Of a stretch of DNA of 39,199 nt, positions 1-9,148 are shown piece after piece; position 1 is the stretch's first letter; every line of letters starts with the position of its first letter. The DNA is taken from positions 1-39,199 of the forward strand of contig NZ_JAMPKJ010000055.1 in the NCBI RefSeq assembly GCF_039962115.1. Reading direction: 5' to 3'. A program made the position numbers and the translations under genes. A model generated the notes under the pieces. The model did not search any database. It saw nothing but the letters and a program-made list of their open reading frames with translations, and was not told where the DNA came from. This stretch comes from Funiculus sociatus GB2-C1 (lineage in GTDB: Bacteria > Cyanobacteriota > Cyanobacteriia > Cyanobacteriales > FACHB-T130).

Positions 1-124
1 CCATGTCAACAGAAACTTTCGGATGGGCGCAAAAAGCGGCTCTGGGTAAGGCGCTTTCCTCTCTGTTTTACCATTTTTTGGGGTGGTCAGTTACTTTTGC
101 CGGGGTGCACTAGGTAAAATTCTT

Positions 125-156
125 CCCAATCCCCAATCCCCAATCCCCAATCCCCA
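125..156. repeat. CCCCAAT short tandem repeat (STRR1-like)
   Basis: Three full 7-bp units CCCCAAT flanked by partial units lie just upstream of the first promoter. Heptamer repeats of this consensus are known as STRR elements from filamentous cyanobacteria. They are non-coding and useful mainly as a taxonomic hint. Confidence 0.8.
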
Positions 157-164
157 CTACTGCT

Positions 165-206
165 GTATCAAGCCTTACCAAACTCAGTAGCCAAATCCGC
201 TAAATT
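165..206 (+). promoter_or_regulatory. NtcA-activated class II promoter of ntcB
   Basis: GTA-N8-TAC at 165-178 is followed after exactly 22 bases by TAAATT (201-206), which fits the TAN3T -10 box. This is the canonical arrangement of promoters activated by the global nitrogen regulator NtcA. Transcription should start near 213, about 28 bases before the ATG of the LysR-type gene. Confidence 0.75.
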
Positions 207-222
207 CATTTCAGAAGGAAAT

Positions 223-236
223 GTAATTTAGGCTAC
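223..236 (+). promoter_or_regulatory. Second NtcA-type palindrome in the ntcB leader
   Basis: A second perfect GTA-N8-TAC sits between the predicted transcription start and the ATG at 241. If bound, it would block transcription or initiation rather than activate it, so it may set an upper limit on ntcB expression. It could also be a chance match. Confidence 0.4.
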
Positions 237-240
237 ACCT

Positions 241-1233
241 ATGCGGCTAGAGCAGTTGCAAGCATTTCTGGCAGTTGCACAAACAGGCAGCTTTCAGCAA
301 GCAGCACGAAAATGTGGATTCACCCAGTCCACCATCAGCAGACAAATCCAGTCTCTAGAATCAGAACTTGGTGTTCCACTGTTTCATCGCACAGCTCAGG
401 CAAAGCTAACATTAGGGGGCGAAAGATTTTTGCCAAGAGCAGGCAAAATCTGTCAGGAGTGGCAACAAGCCACGCAGGAATTAACCGACTTGTTGGCGGG
501 AAAACAGCCAGAACTATGCGTAGCGGCGATTCATTCAGTTTGCGCCCACTATTTACCGCCAGTGTTGCAGCAATTTTGCCGAAATTATCCAGACGTGCAG
601 CTGCGAGTGACTTCACTGGGAAGCGATCGCGCTTTAAAAGTCCTCCGCGATGGGCTGGTGGATGTGGCAATTGTGATGAATAACCGCTTTTTAACGGCTA
701 GTCCGGATATGGTGGTAGACATCCTATACAATGAACCCATCGAAATCCTGATGGCGGCAAATCATCCGTTGACTGAGTATGAACAGGTGCCTTGGTCAGA
801 ACTCGTTAAATACCCGCAAGTTGTGTTTAAAGATGGCTACGGGATGCAACGCTTAGTGCAAGAGCGATTTTTGCGCCTTGGCGCTAATCTTCAGGCAGTT
901 ATGGAGTTAAATACGCTTGATGCCTTTCGCGGCGTTGTGCGTCAGGGAGAATTAATTGCCCTTTTGCCGCAGTCGGCTTTGGTGGATGCGCGTCACGATT
1001 CAACGCTGGCTATCCGCACCATTGAATCCACCCCAGCATCGCATAGCCTCGCCGACTCTCTCACAGATATGGGCTTGTCTCGTCAAGTTGTGATGGTGAC
1101 AACAAGCGATCGCTTGATAATTCCACCAATTCAGCGTTTTTGCCAGCTGGTGCGCGAATCAATTCCGTTGCAATTTAAGCAAGCAATTAGCAGCACCGTA
1201 ATCTGTTCGCCAGCCTCAGTCATTAGTCATTAG
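241..1233 (+). CDS. ntcB: LysR-type transcriptional activator of nitrate assimilation, NtcB
   Basis: A 330-residue LysR-family regulator with an N-terminal winged helix-turn-helix (residues 1-60, with the family's QSTISRQIQSLE recognition region) and a C-terminal effector-binding domain (about 90-300). The N-terminus MRLEQLQAFL and the sequence as I remember it point to NtcB, which activates the nir/nrt/nar genes when ammonium is absent and nitrite is present. The canonical NtcA promoter upstream supports this over RbcR or CmpR paralogues. The ATG at 241 has only a weak AGG 8 bases upstream. The next gene follows after 43 bases on the same strand, so the two are probably co-transcribed. Confidence 0.7.
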   Translation: MRLEQLQAFLAVAQTGSFQQAARKCGFTQSTISRQIQSLESELGVPLFHRTAQAKLTLGGERFLPRAGKICQEWQQATQELTDLLAGKQPELCVAAIHSVCAHYLPPVLQQFCRNYPDVQLRVTSLGSDRALKVLRDGLVDVAIVMNNRFLTASPDMVVDILYNEPIEILMAANHPLTEYEQVPWSELVKYPQVVFKDGYGMQRLVQERFLRLGANLQAVMELNTLDAFRGVVRQGELIALLPQSALVDARHDSTLAIRTIESTPASHSLADSLTDMGLSRQVVMVTTSDRLIIPPIQRFCQLVRESIPLQFKQAISSTVICSPASVISH

Positions 1234-1276
1234 GAAAACAACTGACAACTAATAAAATCAAAACTCAAAACTCTTT

Positions 1277-2374
1277 ATGAGTAACGCCTTTAGGGAAATT
1301 CTGCGAAAAATTGGTAGCGGCCCCCACACCGGGGAAAATATGACTCGCTTTGAGGCGGCGGAAGCGACACGGATGATGCTACTACAGGAAGCAACACCAG
1401 CGCAGATTGGGGCGTTTATGATCGCCCACCGAATTAAGCGTCCTACAGGCGAAGAATTAGCTGGGATGCTGGATGCTTGCGACCAACTGGGGCCAAAGTT
1501 GCAACCGATTGACTCCCAGCGACCAGTTATAGTTTTAGGAACGCCCTACGATGGGCGATCGCGTACCGCCCCTGTGACTCCATTAACGGCTTTGATTCTG
1601 GCAACCGCAGGGCAACAAGTGGTGATGCACGGCGGCGGCCGGATGCCCACCAAAGAAGGCTTGCCGCTGGTTGAGATTTGGCAGGGTTTAGGCGTTGATT
1701 GGAGTGGGCTATCTTTAGCGCAAACCCAGCAAGTCTTCGAGACGACCAAAATAGGATTTATCTATTTGCCATCGCATTTTCCCCTCGCAGCTTCCTTGGT
1801 TCCCTACCGCGACCAAATTGGCAAACGTCCTCCCTTTGCAACGATGGAGTTGATGTGGTGTCCCTACGCAGGAGTTGCACACGTTATAGCAGGTTTTGTG
1901 CATCCTCCCACAGAAGGAATGTTTCAAGGTGCCTCGGCGTTGCGAGGCAAACCGCAGTATTTTACGACAGTGAAGGGATTAGAGGGTAGCTGCGATTTAC
2001 CACGCGATCGCACCCCCATCATTGGCACCTGGCAACCCGGTTCGGATCTAGAACGCATCATCTTGCATCCCCGCGACTACGGTTTTGAAGGCAAGGAAGT
2101 ACCCCTAGACGAAAAAGCTTTAGTGCCACAAATGCAGCTAGTATTGCAAGGCAAACCAGGCGAATTCACGCAAGCTGCTATCTGGAACGGCGGATTTTAC
2201 CTGTGGCATAGCGGTGTAGCGACAGATTTATCATCCGGCTTAGCTGAAGCAGAAAACTTGTTAAAAAGCGGTCAGGTTGCTCAGAAACTACAGGAGATTA
2301 GCAAGGCTGTTGCTTCTTTAAGCGTGTTTGAAAAATATCTATCAGAGACTGGAGACTTGACGAGTGGGGGTTAG
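1277..2374 (+). CDS. Anthranilate phosphoribosyltransferase-like protein (TrpD2/YbiB type)
   Basis: A 365-residue protein of the TrpD fold: an N-terminal helical domain (residues 1-80) and a glycosyltransferase-3 alpha/beta domain. The glycine loop that binds phosphoribosyl pyrophosphate in true TrpD (GTGGD) is replaced by GTPYDGRSRTAPVTP, and the KHGNR motif by MHGGGRMPT. Tryptophan synthesis is therefore unlikely. The E. coli paralogue YbiB (TrpD2) binds nucleic acid instead. Placement directly behind ntcB suggests a nitrogen-linked role, but none can be read from the sequence. No good ribosome binding site is visible. Confidence 0.75.
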   Translation: MSNAFREILRKIGSGPHTGENMTRFEAAEATRMMLLQEATPAQIGAFMIAHRIKRPTGEELAGMLDACDQLGPKLQPIDSQRPVIVLGTPYDGRSRTAPVTPLTALILATAGQQVVMHGGGRMPTKEGLPLVEIWQGLGVDWSGLSLAQTQQVFETTKIGFIYLPSHFPLAASLVPYRDQIGKRPPFATMELMWCPYAGVAHVIAGFVHPPTEGMFQGASALRGKPQYFTTVKGLEGSCDLPRDRTPIIGTWQPGSDLERIILHPRDYGFEGKEVPLDEKALVPQMQLVLQGKPGEFTQAAIWNGGFYLWHSGVATDLSSGLAEAENLLKSGQVAQKLQEISKAVASLSVFEKYLSETGDLTSGG

Positions 2375-2501
2375 CCCGATCGTCATCTGATGAATCAGTT
2401 GCAGCAATCCCAGAAAATTTTTACACAAGGCATAGCGTAGGGCTTAATGCGATTTTGTGAGAACACCCACACGAAATGCCCTGCATAAATGCAACAGGAA
2501 A

Positions 2502-4184
2502 TTAACTGCTACTCATGGCTTTACGCCGCTGTAGCCTTAAGCCGATGCCAGTTAGAGCAAATAATCCTAGTGCCGCAACGGTTCCAGGTTCGGGGATAGT
2601 TTCGCCCGCCAGTGGAGGTGTACTGGTAGGAGAACGACGAACCAGCGATGCCTGCTCATAAGCATAAGCTAAGCCAAGCAGCGTTGGCTCTGTGTAAGCC
2701 TTACCTAAGAAGCTGATGCCGAAGGGTGCCAAGTTTGCTTGATATCCGGCCGGAACAATAATGGTGGGATATCCCGCCTTAGCTCCGATTGATGCGCCTC
2801 TGGTTCCAGTAAACAGAACAGCATCCAGATCGTAAGTGTCGATGAGGAAGTCAAGCCCTTGTTCTTTTGCAAGGCGCAGGTCTGTCGCCCGATCGCTGAG
2901 GTACTTGATTGTATCGTCGCTTGCTGGCGACAGGTCGATCGCTTCCGATGCCAAAGCACGAGTCTGTCCATACTTCAAGGCAATCTCAGCATTTGCCTCA
3001 TTAAAAGCAATTACTTCAGCCAGACTCTTCACAGGAGCGTTTGGCCCCAGACTAGCAAGGTAAGCGTTGAGGTCGCGCTTGAACTCGTAAGTCAATACCG
3101 AGGAACTGAAGGTAGACAATTCTCTGGCTGTGGAGATATTAGCATCAATAATTTCAGCCCCCATGCTCTCCATGATGGCGATCGCTTCTTCGGCAATTGT
3201 CTTCTCCTCATCAGACAGTGAATCCCAATAAAAGTCTTTCGGAACACCAATCCTCGCTCCTTTGAGTGCATCCGCGTTGAGAAAGGGGGTATAGTCGCTA
3301 TAAAACTTACCTGCGCTGGTGAGGGTTGCCGGATCGTTGGAGTCTACCCCTGTAAGTGCGCCTAAGAGGATGGCTGCATCTGTCACCGTGCGCCCAAACG
3401 GGCCTGCGGTATCTTGGCTGGCAGCAATTGGAATAATCCCATCCCGGCTAACCAGTCCCACCGTAGGCTTAATGCCTACAACTGAGTTTTGATTACCGGG
3501 ACTGAGAATTGAACCAGAAGTTTCAGTTCCTATCGCAACTGTCACTAAGTTAGCCGCCACCGCTGCTGCTGAACCCGCACTAGAGCCACCCGGAGAAAGG
3601 ATAGCTCTGCCATCTCCGCCTGGGAGAGGAACCGGGTTATACGGGTTAAACGTGTAGCCGTTTAGCGAACTGTAACCAGCAGGCATCCCGTTGGTCAGGA
3701 AGTTGGCGTACTCTGTCAAGCTTGCCTTTCCCAGAATGATTGCACCTGCATCTCGAAGTTGCTGGGTGATGAAAGCATCGTTTGGTGGAATCGATCCCTT
3801 AAGAGCAACAGAACCTGCTGTGGTGGGCAGATCGAATGTGTCGATGTTGTCTTTTAGGAGGACGGGAATTCCATGTAGTGGGCTTCTTGCTCCTGTGGTC
3901 TGCCGCTCTAAATCTAGTGCTGCTGCTGTCTTTAGCGCATCGGGATTGATGGTGATGAAGCTGTTTAGTTTGGGCCCGTTGACATCGTAGGCTTCAATCC
4001 GGTTTAGATAAAGCTGAACCAGTTGCTCAGAGGTGAGCCGTCCAGAGTCAAAAGCCTGATTAATTTCAGGAATTGTGGCTTCTTGTAGGGTGAATGAAAA
4101 TGCTTGCGCTACTGTTGGTAAAATCCCAACCAGTGCAGTTTGAACTGCTAAATAAGTAACAGCTCGTTTAGTTTTAAATTGCAT
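2502..4184 (-). CDS. Secreted amidase-signature hydrolase with PEP-CTERM anchor
   Basis: An amidase-signature enzyme (about 560 residues). The Ser-cisSer-Lys triad is visible: lysine in VLLKDNIDT, the glycine/serine core GGSSAGSAAA and the nucleophile loop GTETSGSILSPG. The start is placed at the internal ATG (4184) because it begins a clean signal peptide (MQFKTKRAVTYLAVQTALVG to AQA); a longer frame opens at 4220. The C-terminus has the PEP-CTERM sorting signal: IPEPGT, a hydrophobic stretch, then an arginine-rich tail. Amidases of this fold cleave amide bonds of small molecules or peptides; the substrate is unknown. Export with a PEP-CTERM tag suggests work at the cell surface or in exopolysaccharide. 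Confidence 0.85.
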   Translation of the reverse strand: MQFKTKRAVTYLAVQTALVGILPTVAQAFSFTLQEATIPEINQAFDSGRLTSEQLVQLYLNRIEAYDVNGPKLNSFITINPDALKTAAALDLERQTTGARSPLHGIPVLLKDNIDTFDLPTTAGSVALKGSIPPNDAFITQQLRDAGAIILGKASLTEYANFLTNGMPAGYSSLNGYTFNPYNPVPLPGGDGRAILSPGGSSAGSAAAVAANLVTVAIGTETSGSILSPGNQNSVVGIKPTVGLVSRDGIIPIAASQDTAGPFGRTVTDAAILLGALTGVDSNDPATLTSAGKFYSDYTPFLNADALKGARIGVPKDFYWDSLSDEEKTIAEEAIAIMESMGAEIIDANISTARELSTFSSSVLTYEFKRDLNAYLASLGPNAPVKSLAEVIAFNEANAEIALKYGQTRALASEAIDLSPASDDTIKYLSDRATDLRLAKEQGLDFLIDTYDLDAVLFTGTRGASIGAKAGYPTIIVPAGYQANLAPFGISFLGKAYTEPTLLGLAYAYEQASLVRRSPTSTPPLAGETIPEPGTVAALGLFALTGIGLRLQRRKAMSSS

Positions 4185-4521
4185 ATCTGTACAGTCTTGA
4201 TAGGAACACAGAAACAGCAAGTTTGCATACCGAATTAGGCTGAATACGTTAGCCGCTCAAGCTAACTAAACAACCCTTAGGCATCAGTTACTCCTAACTC
4301 CTAAAGAAGCGAGCCAGGAAAGACGTTGATGTTATTAAAAGACCGCAAACTTACTTGCCAGACATCCTATAATTTTCTAAAAAGAAATATTGTTAGAGGT
4401 GATACAGTAGCTAAAAATAAAACGATGTAAATATTGCTCTAACAACGATTTTCGACGGCTGCACTCCAAATAACTATAGCGATCGCGCGTTTTGCCACCG
4501 GATTTAGGTAGTAGAATATAA

Positions 4522-5457
4522 CTAAAACACCGACAAAATCATTCCCTCACGAGCCAGTAAACTATTGGGGAAAGCTGACTGAATTTGCTGTTCCATCAAG
4601 TCGAGAAAATCATCGTTGTAGTCAGGCTCGTAACAAGACATTACCACTTGTTTAACACCCGCAGTATGAGCCGTCTCAACGCAGGTTTGCCAAAAGCAGC
4701 TATCCCAAGGCTCAAGTTCATCAGCGCAAGACTTCACAGACTTTCCATGCAACCCGCAATCTCCGGTTTCTTGCGAATTAGATGCGCTATCGTAAATTAG
4801 CAAATCTGCTTGACGGACTAAGTGCAGCAAATTTTTATCTGAGGCTTTCAAGTTATGTTCTGCACAAGTGACATAGACAGCAGTGTGTCCATCCCAGGTG
4901 ACTCGGTAGCCAATTGTCTTTAGTGAGTCTTTGGTTAAGCAGGTTTCAATCTCAATTTCTCCTAGTGTCACCGTGTCACCGGGAGTAAGATCGTAAAATT
5001 TCAAGTCAGACTGCATCACCTGAATTGGGACAGGGAAATTGGGCGGTGTCATCTGGTCGCTGAGACTTTGTTTAATAGATGCGCCGTTAGATGCAGCTGC
5101 GCCGTAAATGTGAAAGCAATTACCTTTAATAAAGGCGGGAACGAAAAAAGGCACTCCTTGAATGCGATCGATTTCCGTCTGAGTAAAAAATATATAAGCT
5201 TCCACTGGCATCTGTCGCAACAAATTGTTACCCAGAATTCGCAAGCCAGTTCCGCCATCAAAAATTAACCGTTTGTCGCCTACCCGCATCTCTAGACATG
5301 GGGTATTACCGCCGTAGCGAATTGTCTGTTTTCCTGTAGCGGCAATTTTGCCGCGCACCCCCCAAAACTGGACAACAAACTTGGCATCAGCGTTACTTGA
5401 AAGATGTGCTTGGTTAGACATTTGGGGATTTGCTGCGGCTGGCTCTAAAGAAGACAT
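4522..5457 (-). CDS. Metallo-beta-lactamase-fold protein lacking the metal ligands
   Basis: A 311-residue protein with the strand pattern of the MBL-fold family of the type FWGVRG...YGGNTPC...IFDGGTGLR (residues 30-75). The HxHxDH metal motif, expected before IQGVPFF, reads QTEIDR at residues 93-98, so three histidines are replaced by Gln, Glu and Arg and only the Asp remains. Downstream, the expected Asp of the second ligand set reads YVTCAEHN. It is probably non-catalytic or uses a different chemistry. Its start lies 8 bases after the panD stop on the same strand, so it is likely in one transcript with panD. Confidence 0.75.
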   Translation of the reverse strand: MSSLEPAAANPQMSNQAHLSSNADAKFVVQFWGVRGKIAATGKQTIRYGGNTPCLEMRVGDKRLIFDGGTGLRILGNNLLRQMPVEAYIFFTQTEIDRIQGVPFFVPAFIKGNCFHIYGAAASNGASIKQSLSDQMTPPNFPVPIQVMQSDLKFYDLTPGDTVTLGEIEIETCLTKDSLKTIGYRVTWDGHTAVYVTCAEHNLKASDKNLLHLVRQADLLIYDSASNSQETGDCGLHGKSVKSCADELEPWDSCFWQTCVETAHTAGVKQVVMSCYEPDYNDDFLDLMEQQIQSAFPNSLLAREGMILSVF

Positions 5458-5465
5458 ATGCTAGA

Positions 5466-5855
5466 TCACATTAACTGCAAGAGTTGCAGATCGTCGTAGC
5501 GTCGGACTTCCACCAGGCGATTTTCCCCGTCTACGAGGACAACCGTTGGATGATAAGTTTTCAGTTCTTCGGGGCTAAGTTGTGCGTAAGTCATAATTAT
5601 TAAGCGATCGCCCTTTATTCCCAGACGTGCCGCTGCACCATTTAGTTCAACCACACCAGAATTTTCTGGTGCAGCGATCGCATAGGTAATGAACCGCTCT
5701 CCATTAGCAATATTAACAACTTGCACCTGCTCATAAGGTAATATACCAGCGGCATCCAACAAAGCTTTATCAATGCTGATACTACCCACATAGTCCAGAT
5801 GGGAACCTGTGAGGGTACATCTATGAATTTTCGATAGAAGGAGCGATCGCTGCAT
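5466..5855 (-). CDS. panD: Aspartate 1-decarboxylase
   Basis: A 129-residue pyruvoyl-dependent enzyme that converts L-aspartate to beta-alanine for pantothenate and coenzyme A synthesis. The proenzyme cleavage site Gly24-Ser25 is present (DYVGSISID); the new Ser25 becomes the pyruvoyl group. The family core [15 protein letters not shown] and the [11 protein letters not shown] segment follow. Length matches the family. It is the first gene of a likely two-gene operon with the degenerate MBL-fold gene. In its leader, 5856-6057, I see no other feature. Confidence 0.95.
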   Translation of the reverse strand: MQRSLLLSKIHRCTLTGSHLDYVGSISIDKALLDAAGILPYEQVQVVNIANGERFITYAIAAPENSGVVELNGAAARLGIKGDRLIIMTYAQLSPEELKTYHPTVVLVDGENRLVEVRRYDDLQLLQLM

Positions 5856-6057
5856 AGAATACGGGTAATTACCACCAATGCTTTTGAAAGTGCAGGTGCA
5901 TTTGTGCTAAATGCTTCCTTTTACAGGCTCTGCACCTTCCCCATTATGGCCCGATCAGCACCATGTTTGTAAGTAGGGAAAATTTTGTGAGCTACAGTTG
6001 ATTTTAACCTTCAAAAACCATCTGCTTCACAATTTTTCCCCGCTTTATCCGATAGCG

Positions 6058-6573
6058 CTACTTATTGCTACCCGCTCTAACACATTGTTCCACCAGCGGC
6101 ATCACCTCTTCGACATCTTTCCAACCGCGAATTTCCGTGACCTTCTTTTCTAAATTTTTGTAGGTCTTGAAAAATTCCGCGATTTCATCCAGCCGATGCG
6201 GGGCGATGTCTTTGAGAGATTTTACGTGGGCGTAGCGCGGGTCTTTGTCGGGAACGCAGAGAATTTTTTCGTCGCGATCGCCTCCGTCTATCATCTCTAA
6301 CATTCCAATCGGTCGCGCAGCAATTACACACCCCGGAAAGGTTGGTTCTTCGATTATCACCATGCCATCCAGGGGATCGCCATCATCAGCCAAGGTATTT
6401 GGCACAAAGCCGTAGTCGTAAGGGTACTGCACAGAAGAATAAAGCACCCGGTCTAAGGCAAAGGCTTCCAAGTCCTTATCGTATTCGTATTTGTTCTTGC
6501 TACCAGCAGTAATCTCAATCAGTACATTAATCAGTCCTGGTTTGGGTTGTGCAGGAATGCGTGATAAATCCAA
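6058..6573 (-). CDS. ppa: Inorganic pyrophosphatase, family I
   Basis: A soluble Mg-dependent pyrophosphatase that hydrolyses pyrophosphate from biosynthesis. The metal-binding signature DDGDPLD is present, as are ELYDYGF-like [11 protein letters not shown] and the [11 protein letters not shown] region. I place the start at a TTG codon (6573). It is preceded by AGGAG with a 7-base spacer and gives the usual cyanobacterial N-terminus [13 protein letters not shown], about 171 residues. A longer frame begins with GTG at 6594 but would place that ribosome binding site inside the gene. Confidence 0.95.
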   Translation of the reverse strand: MDLSRIPAQPKPGLINVLIEITAGSKNKYEYDKDLEAFALDRVLYSSVQYPYDYGFVPNTLADDGDPLDGMVIIEEPTFPGCVIAARPIGMLEMIDGGDRDEKILCVPDKDPRYAHVKSLKDIAPHRLDEIAEFFKTYKNLEKKVTEIRGWKDVEEVMPLVEQCVRAGSNK

Positions 6574-6779
6574 AACTTTACTCCTAAGCGACACGTTGGT
6601 TTGGGGTAGCTTGTAAGGCTCTAAGGAAAAAAAGCTGAGACTTCATTAAATCTCATCCTTTCAAACAGCCCCCGTGTAGCATTCTACGGGAAGACGGTCA
6701 GCAGATAATCGCTGAGTGTCCAGATCCCGCTTGAGTGCAGCTACATCAGTTTAAGTGAAGGTAGTTGAGGAGCTTCCCA

Positions 6780-6971
6780 TCAATCTTCTGGCAAGGGTAA
6801 TGAGTATAGGGTAGGCCGCTGTAAGGTTTCGACCCGACTAGGGGAGTAGTGGGCGATCGCAAACACAGGCAAAGTCAGAGTAATGAGCGCGATCGCAGTT
6901 CCCAGAAACTCTGCCCACCTTTGAGGAGGAGGTTGGTCAGAAGAGTTGGCGGACTGGCCACTTGATTCCAT
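6780..6971 (-). CDS. Small single-pass membrane protein, unknown
   Basis: A 63-residue protein beginning MESSGQSANSSDQPPPQRW, with one hydrophobic segment (about residues 22-42, EFLGTAIALITLTLPVFAI) and a short polar tail. The frame is open further upstream to 7097, but the extra part is low-complexity and un-protein-like, so the internal ATG at 6971 is preferred. No function can be assigned. Confidence 0.5.
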   Translation of the reverse strand: MESSGQSANSSDQPPPQRWAEFLGTAIALITLTLPVFAIAHYSPSRVETLQRPTLYSLPLPED

Positions 6972-7213
6972 AAAACTAGGTACAAACTCAACAAAAATCA
7001 ATTTCAAGAAAATTAAAGGGATGCAAATTTTAAACCCCTCTCCCCTTGATTCTAACGAGTTTTCCCCAGCAGACTGTCTTCCATTAAACAATCTCAACCT
7101 CTAGGGGGCTGCTATCAAAGAAATTCGCTGATGTCAATAACATCTTCACGAGAGCGCCTGCACCGAGCTATCATTCATAAAGGAAGCGCACATCCGCACA
7201 CGGACGGATAGTT

Positions 7214-7384
7214 ATGTATATTCCCAACGCCCTAGCCGAAGAAATTAAATTCTACCTCAAGAATTTAGCCCAAAAGGGAGACATTGAAGCCCAAAAGCTG
7301 TTATCTCAAATCGAACAAGCAGCCAGTTTAACGGTGACAACAATAGAAGAAATACCACCAGAGGAGATAGGTTTGCAGTGTTAA
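7214..7384 (+). CDS. Small hypothetical protein, 56 residues
   Basis: A short frame (ATG 7214, TAA 7382-7384) encoding MYIPNALAEEIKFYLKNLAQ and continuing with an acidic tail (TIEEIPPEEIGLQC). The predicted amphipathic helical N-terminus and normal amino-acid composition suggest a real gene. It was found by eye because it is very short, and I do not recognise the family. Confidence 0.4.
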   Translation: MYIPNALAEEIKFYLKNLAQKGDIEAQKLLSQIEQAASLTVTTIEEIPPEEIGLQC

Positions 7385-7483
7385 ACTAGGTGTCCGTTGG
7401 CATTTGAACCTTTGAACATTGAGTTGTTAAGTTCTAACAACTTGACAACTTAACAACTCTTAAGTGACTACTACTTCGTTGTG

Positions 7484-7987
7484 ATGTCTCAACCTCCTGC
7501 AAAACCTTCCCCAAAATCAGAAATTGCTAAGGCTGCTAAACTCAGGCGGGTACGCCGCTTAAGCTATATCTTGGATAATGCGATTCCAATTCCGGGAACA
7601 TCCTATCGAATAGGTATAGATCCCCTACTAGGACTTCTACCTGGAGGCGGAGATATTCTGGGAAGCGGCTTTTCAGCTTATATCGTACTAGAAGCAGCGC
7701 TGCTGGGACTGCCGCGAGAAACTTTGGTGCGAATGGTGTTAAATATCGTTTTAGAGACATTAGCTGGCACAGTGCCAGTTGTGGGGGATTTTTTTGATGC
7801 TACCTGGAAAGCCAATGTCAAAAATATCGCTTTGTTGGAAGCTCACCTAGATTCCCCTCGACAGAGCCAAAAGGCAGATTGGTGGTTTGTCATACTGCTG
7901 TTGGGCGGGTTGATGCTTTTTGTAATTGCGATCGCAGCTCTGAGTATTGTTATCCTAAGACTGTTGTGGCAAGTGATAAATTTTTAA
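7484..7987 (+). CDS. DUF4112 membrane protein
   Basis: A 167-residue protein of the DUF4112 family, recognised from RRLSYILDNAIPIPGT, the glycine-rich GIDPLLGLLPGGGDIL loop and the central VPVVGDFFDATWKAN motif. A C-terminal transmembrane helix lies at about residues 133-160 and the N-terminus is basic. The frame also opens at a GTG immediately upstream (7481); the ATG at 7484 is preferred. Function is unknown; the family is widespread in bacteria and probably membrane-associated. Confidence 0.85.
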   Translation: MSQPPAKPSPKSEIAKAAKLRRVRRLSYILDNAIPIPGTSYRIGIDPLLGLLPGGGDILGSGFSAYIVLEAALLGLPRETLVRMVLNIVLETLAGTVPVVGDFFDATWKANVKNIALLEAHLDSPRQSQKADWWFVILLLGGLMLFVIAIAALSIVILRLLWQVINF

Positions 7988-8125
7988 AAATTGCCCATAA
8001 AAAATTAAAATTTGTTAAATTTAGGACGTATTTAGACTAGGTTCTTGAAAAAACTGAATTTCCAGCGAAAAATGGTAATTCTGCCATGATTTAATTTTAA
8101 GGAAAACATATCTAATTTTTAATAT

Positions 8126-9085
8126 ATGAAAGACTGGTGGGGAGCCACATTTCCACAAGGGCGTCAAACAGTAACAATTACCGACGCTAACGGACATCCT
8201 GTAAAAATTGCGTATGGCGAGAAAGGCACAGGTAAACCGCTATTTTTGGTGCATGGAGTTGCCAGTTGGAGCTATAATTGGCGTTACCTCGTAGACACAC
8301 TGGCGCAACATTTTCGCGTCATTTGTTTCGATGCCAAAGGACACGGTTTTTCCGAAAAGCCACTACATCCAGAAACATTGGGACATCAAGCTGTCGAACT
8401 AGAAAGAATTATGAGACGCTTGTGTGATGAACCCGCTGTAGTGGTGGCACAATCACTGGGAGCGTTGGTAACACTGGCTACTGCTCAGAATAATCCAGAA
8501 TTATTTTCTGAGTTAGTAGTAATAAATGTACCAATTTTTCTAAAAAAACTGCCATTCTGGGGTATGCAATTGTTGGCAGATTTGCCCCTGGATTTAGTGC
8601 GGATAGCGGACGATATGCGGTTGACAAAACTGTTTGCACCGTTGATGAGGCAAATTGTGGCGGTGGGGCGGCGTGAAGTTGTTTTCGATCCAGCACAGAT
8701 AACAGCAGAAGAAGTGTATTGGATTACTTATCCGTACATTGAATTTCCGAATGCTTTGACGAAAACTGCCGAAGATTTACAACACGCGGCGCGAGAAATT
8801 CAGTTTTTGGTACAGAATCAACCAAATCTGATTCGTAATGTACAAGATAAGCTGAGCGCGATCGCAACTCCCACTCTCATTTTATGGGGCGCACAAGATC
8901 AGTGGTTTCCTTTTCAAGATGGGGAGAAACTACACGCCCATTTACCCGGTTCCAAATTCCAGCTTATTCCAAATTGCGGACACGATGCGGCGGCAAATTG
9001 CCCCGATGAAATTTATTCGGCAATTCTTGAATTTTGCAGAACCTCACCCCCTATCAGCCTCGGAACCAGCAAAGAGGGAGTATAA
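8126..9085 (+). CDS. Alpha/beta hydrolase
   Basis: A 319-residue alpha/beta-hydrolase fold protein. Visible parts are the oxyanion-hole HG (FLVHGVASW), the nucleophile elbow AQSLGA (Ser in AxSxG form), the acid near LILWGAQDQWFP and the catalytic His in NCGHDAA. A helical lid lies between about residues 130 and 240. The substrate is unknown; cyanobacterial relatives are annotated as generic hydrolases. It is a single gene, with no signal peptide. Confidence 0.85.
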   Translation: MKDWWGATFPQGRQTVTITDANGHPVKIAYGEKGTGKPLFLVHGVASWSYNWRYLVDTLAQHFRVICFDAKGHGFSEKPLHPETLGHQAVELERIMRRLCDEPAVVVAQSLGALVTLATAQNNPELFSELVVINVPIFLKKLPFWGMQLLADLPLDLVRIADDMRLTKLFAPLMRQIVAVGRREVVFDPAQITAEEVYWITYPYIEFPNALTKTAEDLQHAAREIQFLVQNQPNLIRNVQDKLSAIATPTLILWGAQDQWFPFQDGEKLHAHLPGSKFQLIPNCGHDAAANCPDEIYSAILEFCRTSPPISLGTSKEGV

Positions 9086-9148
9086 GAAATAAATTCAAAT
9101 GCTTAACTAGAACCTGGCTTTTGACGTGCAGCCGATTCCCATCATCCT

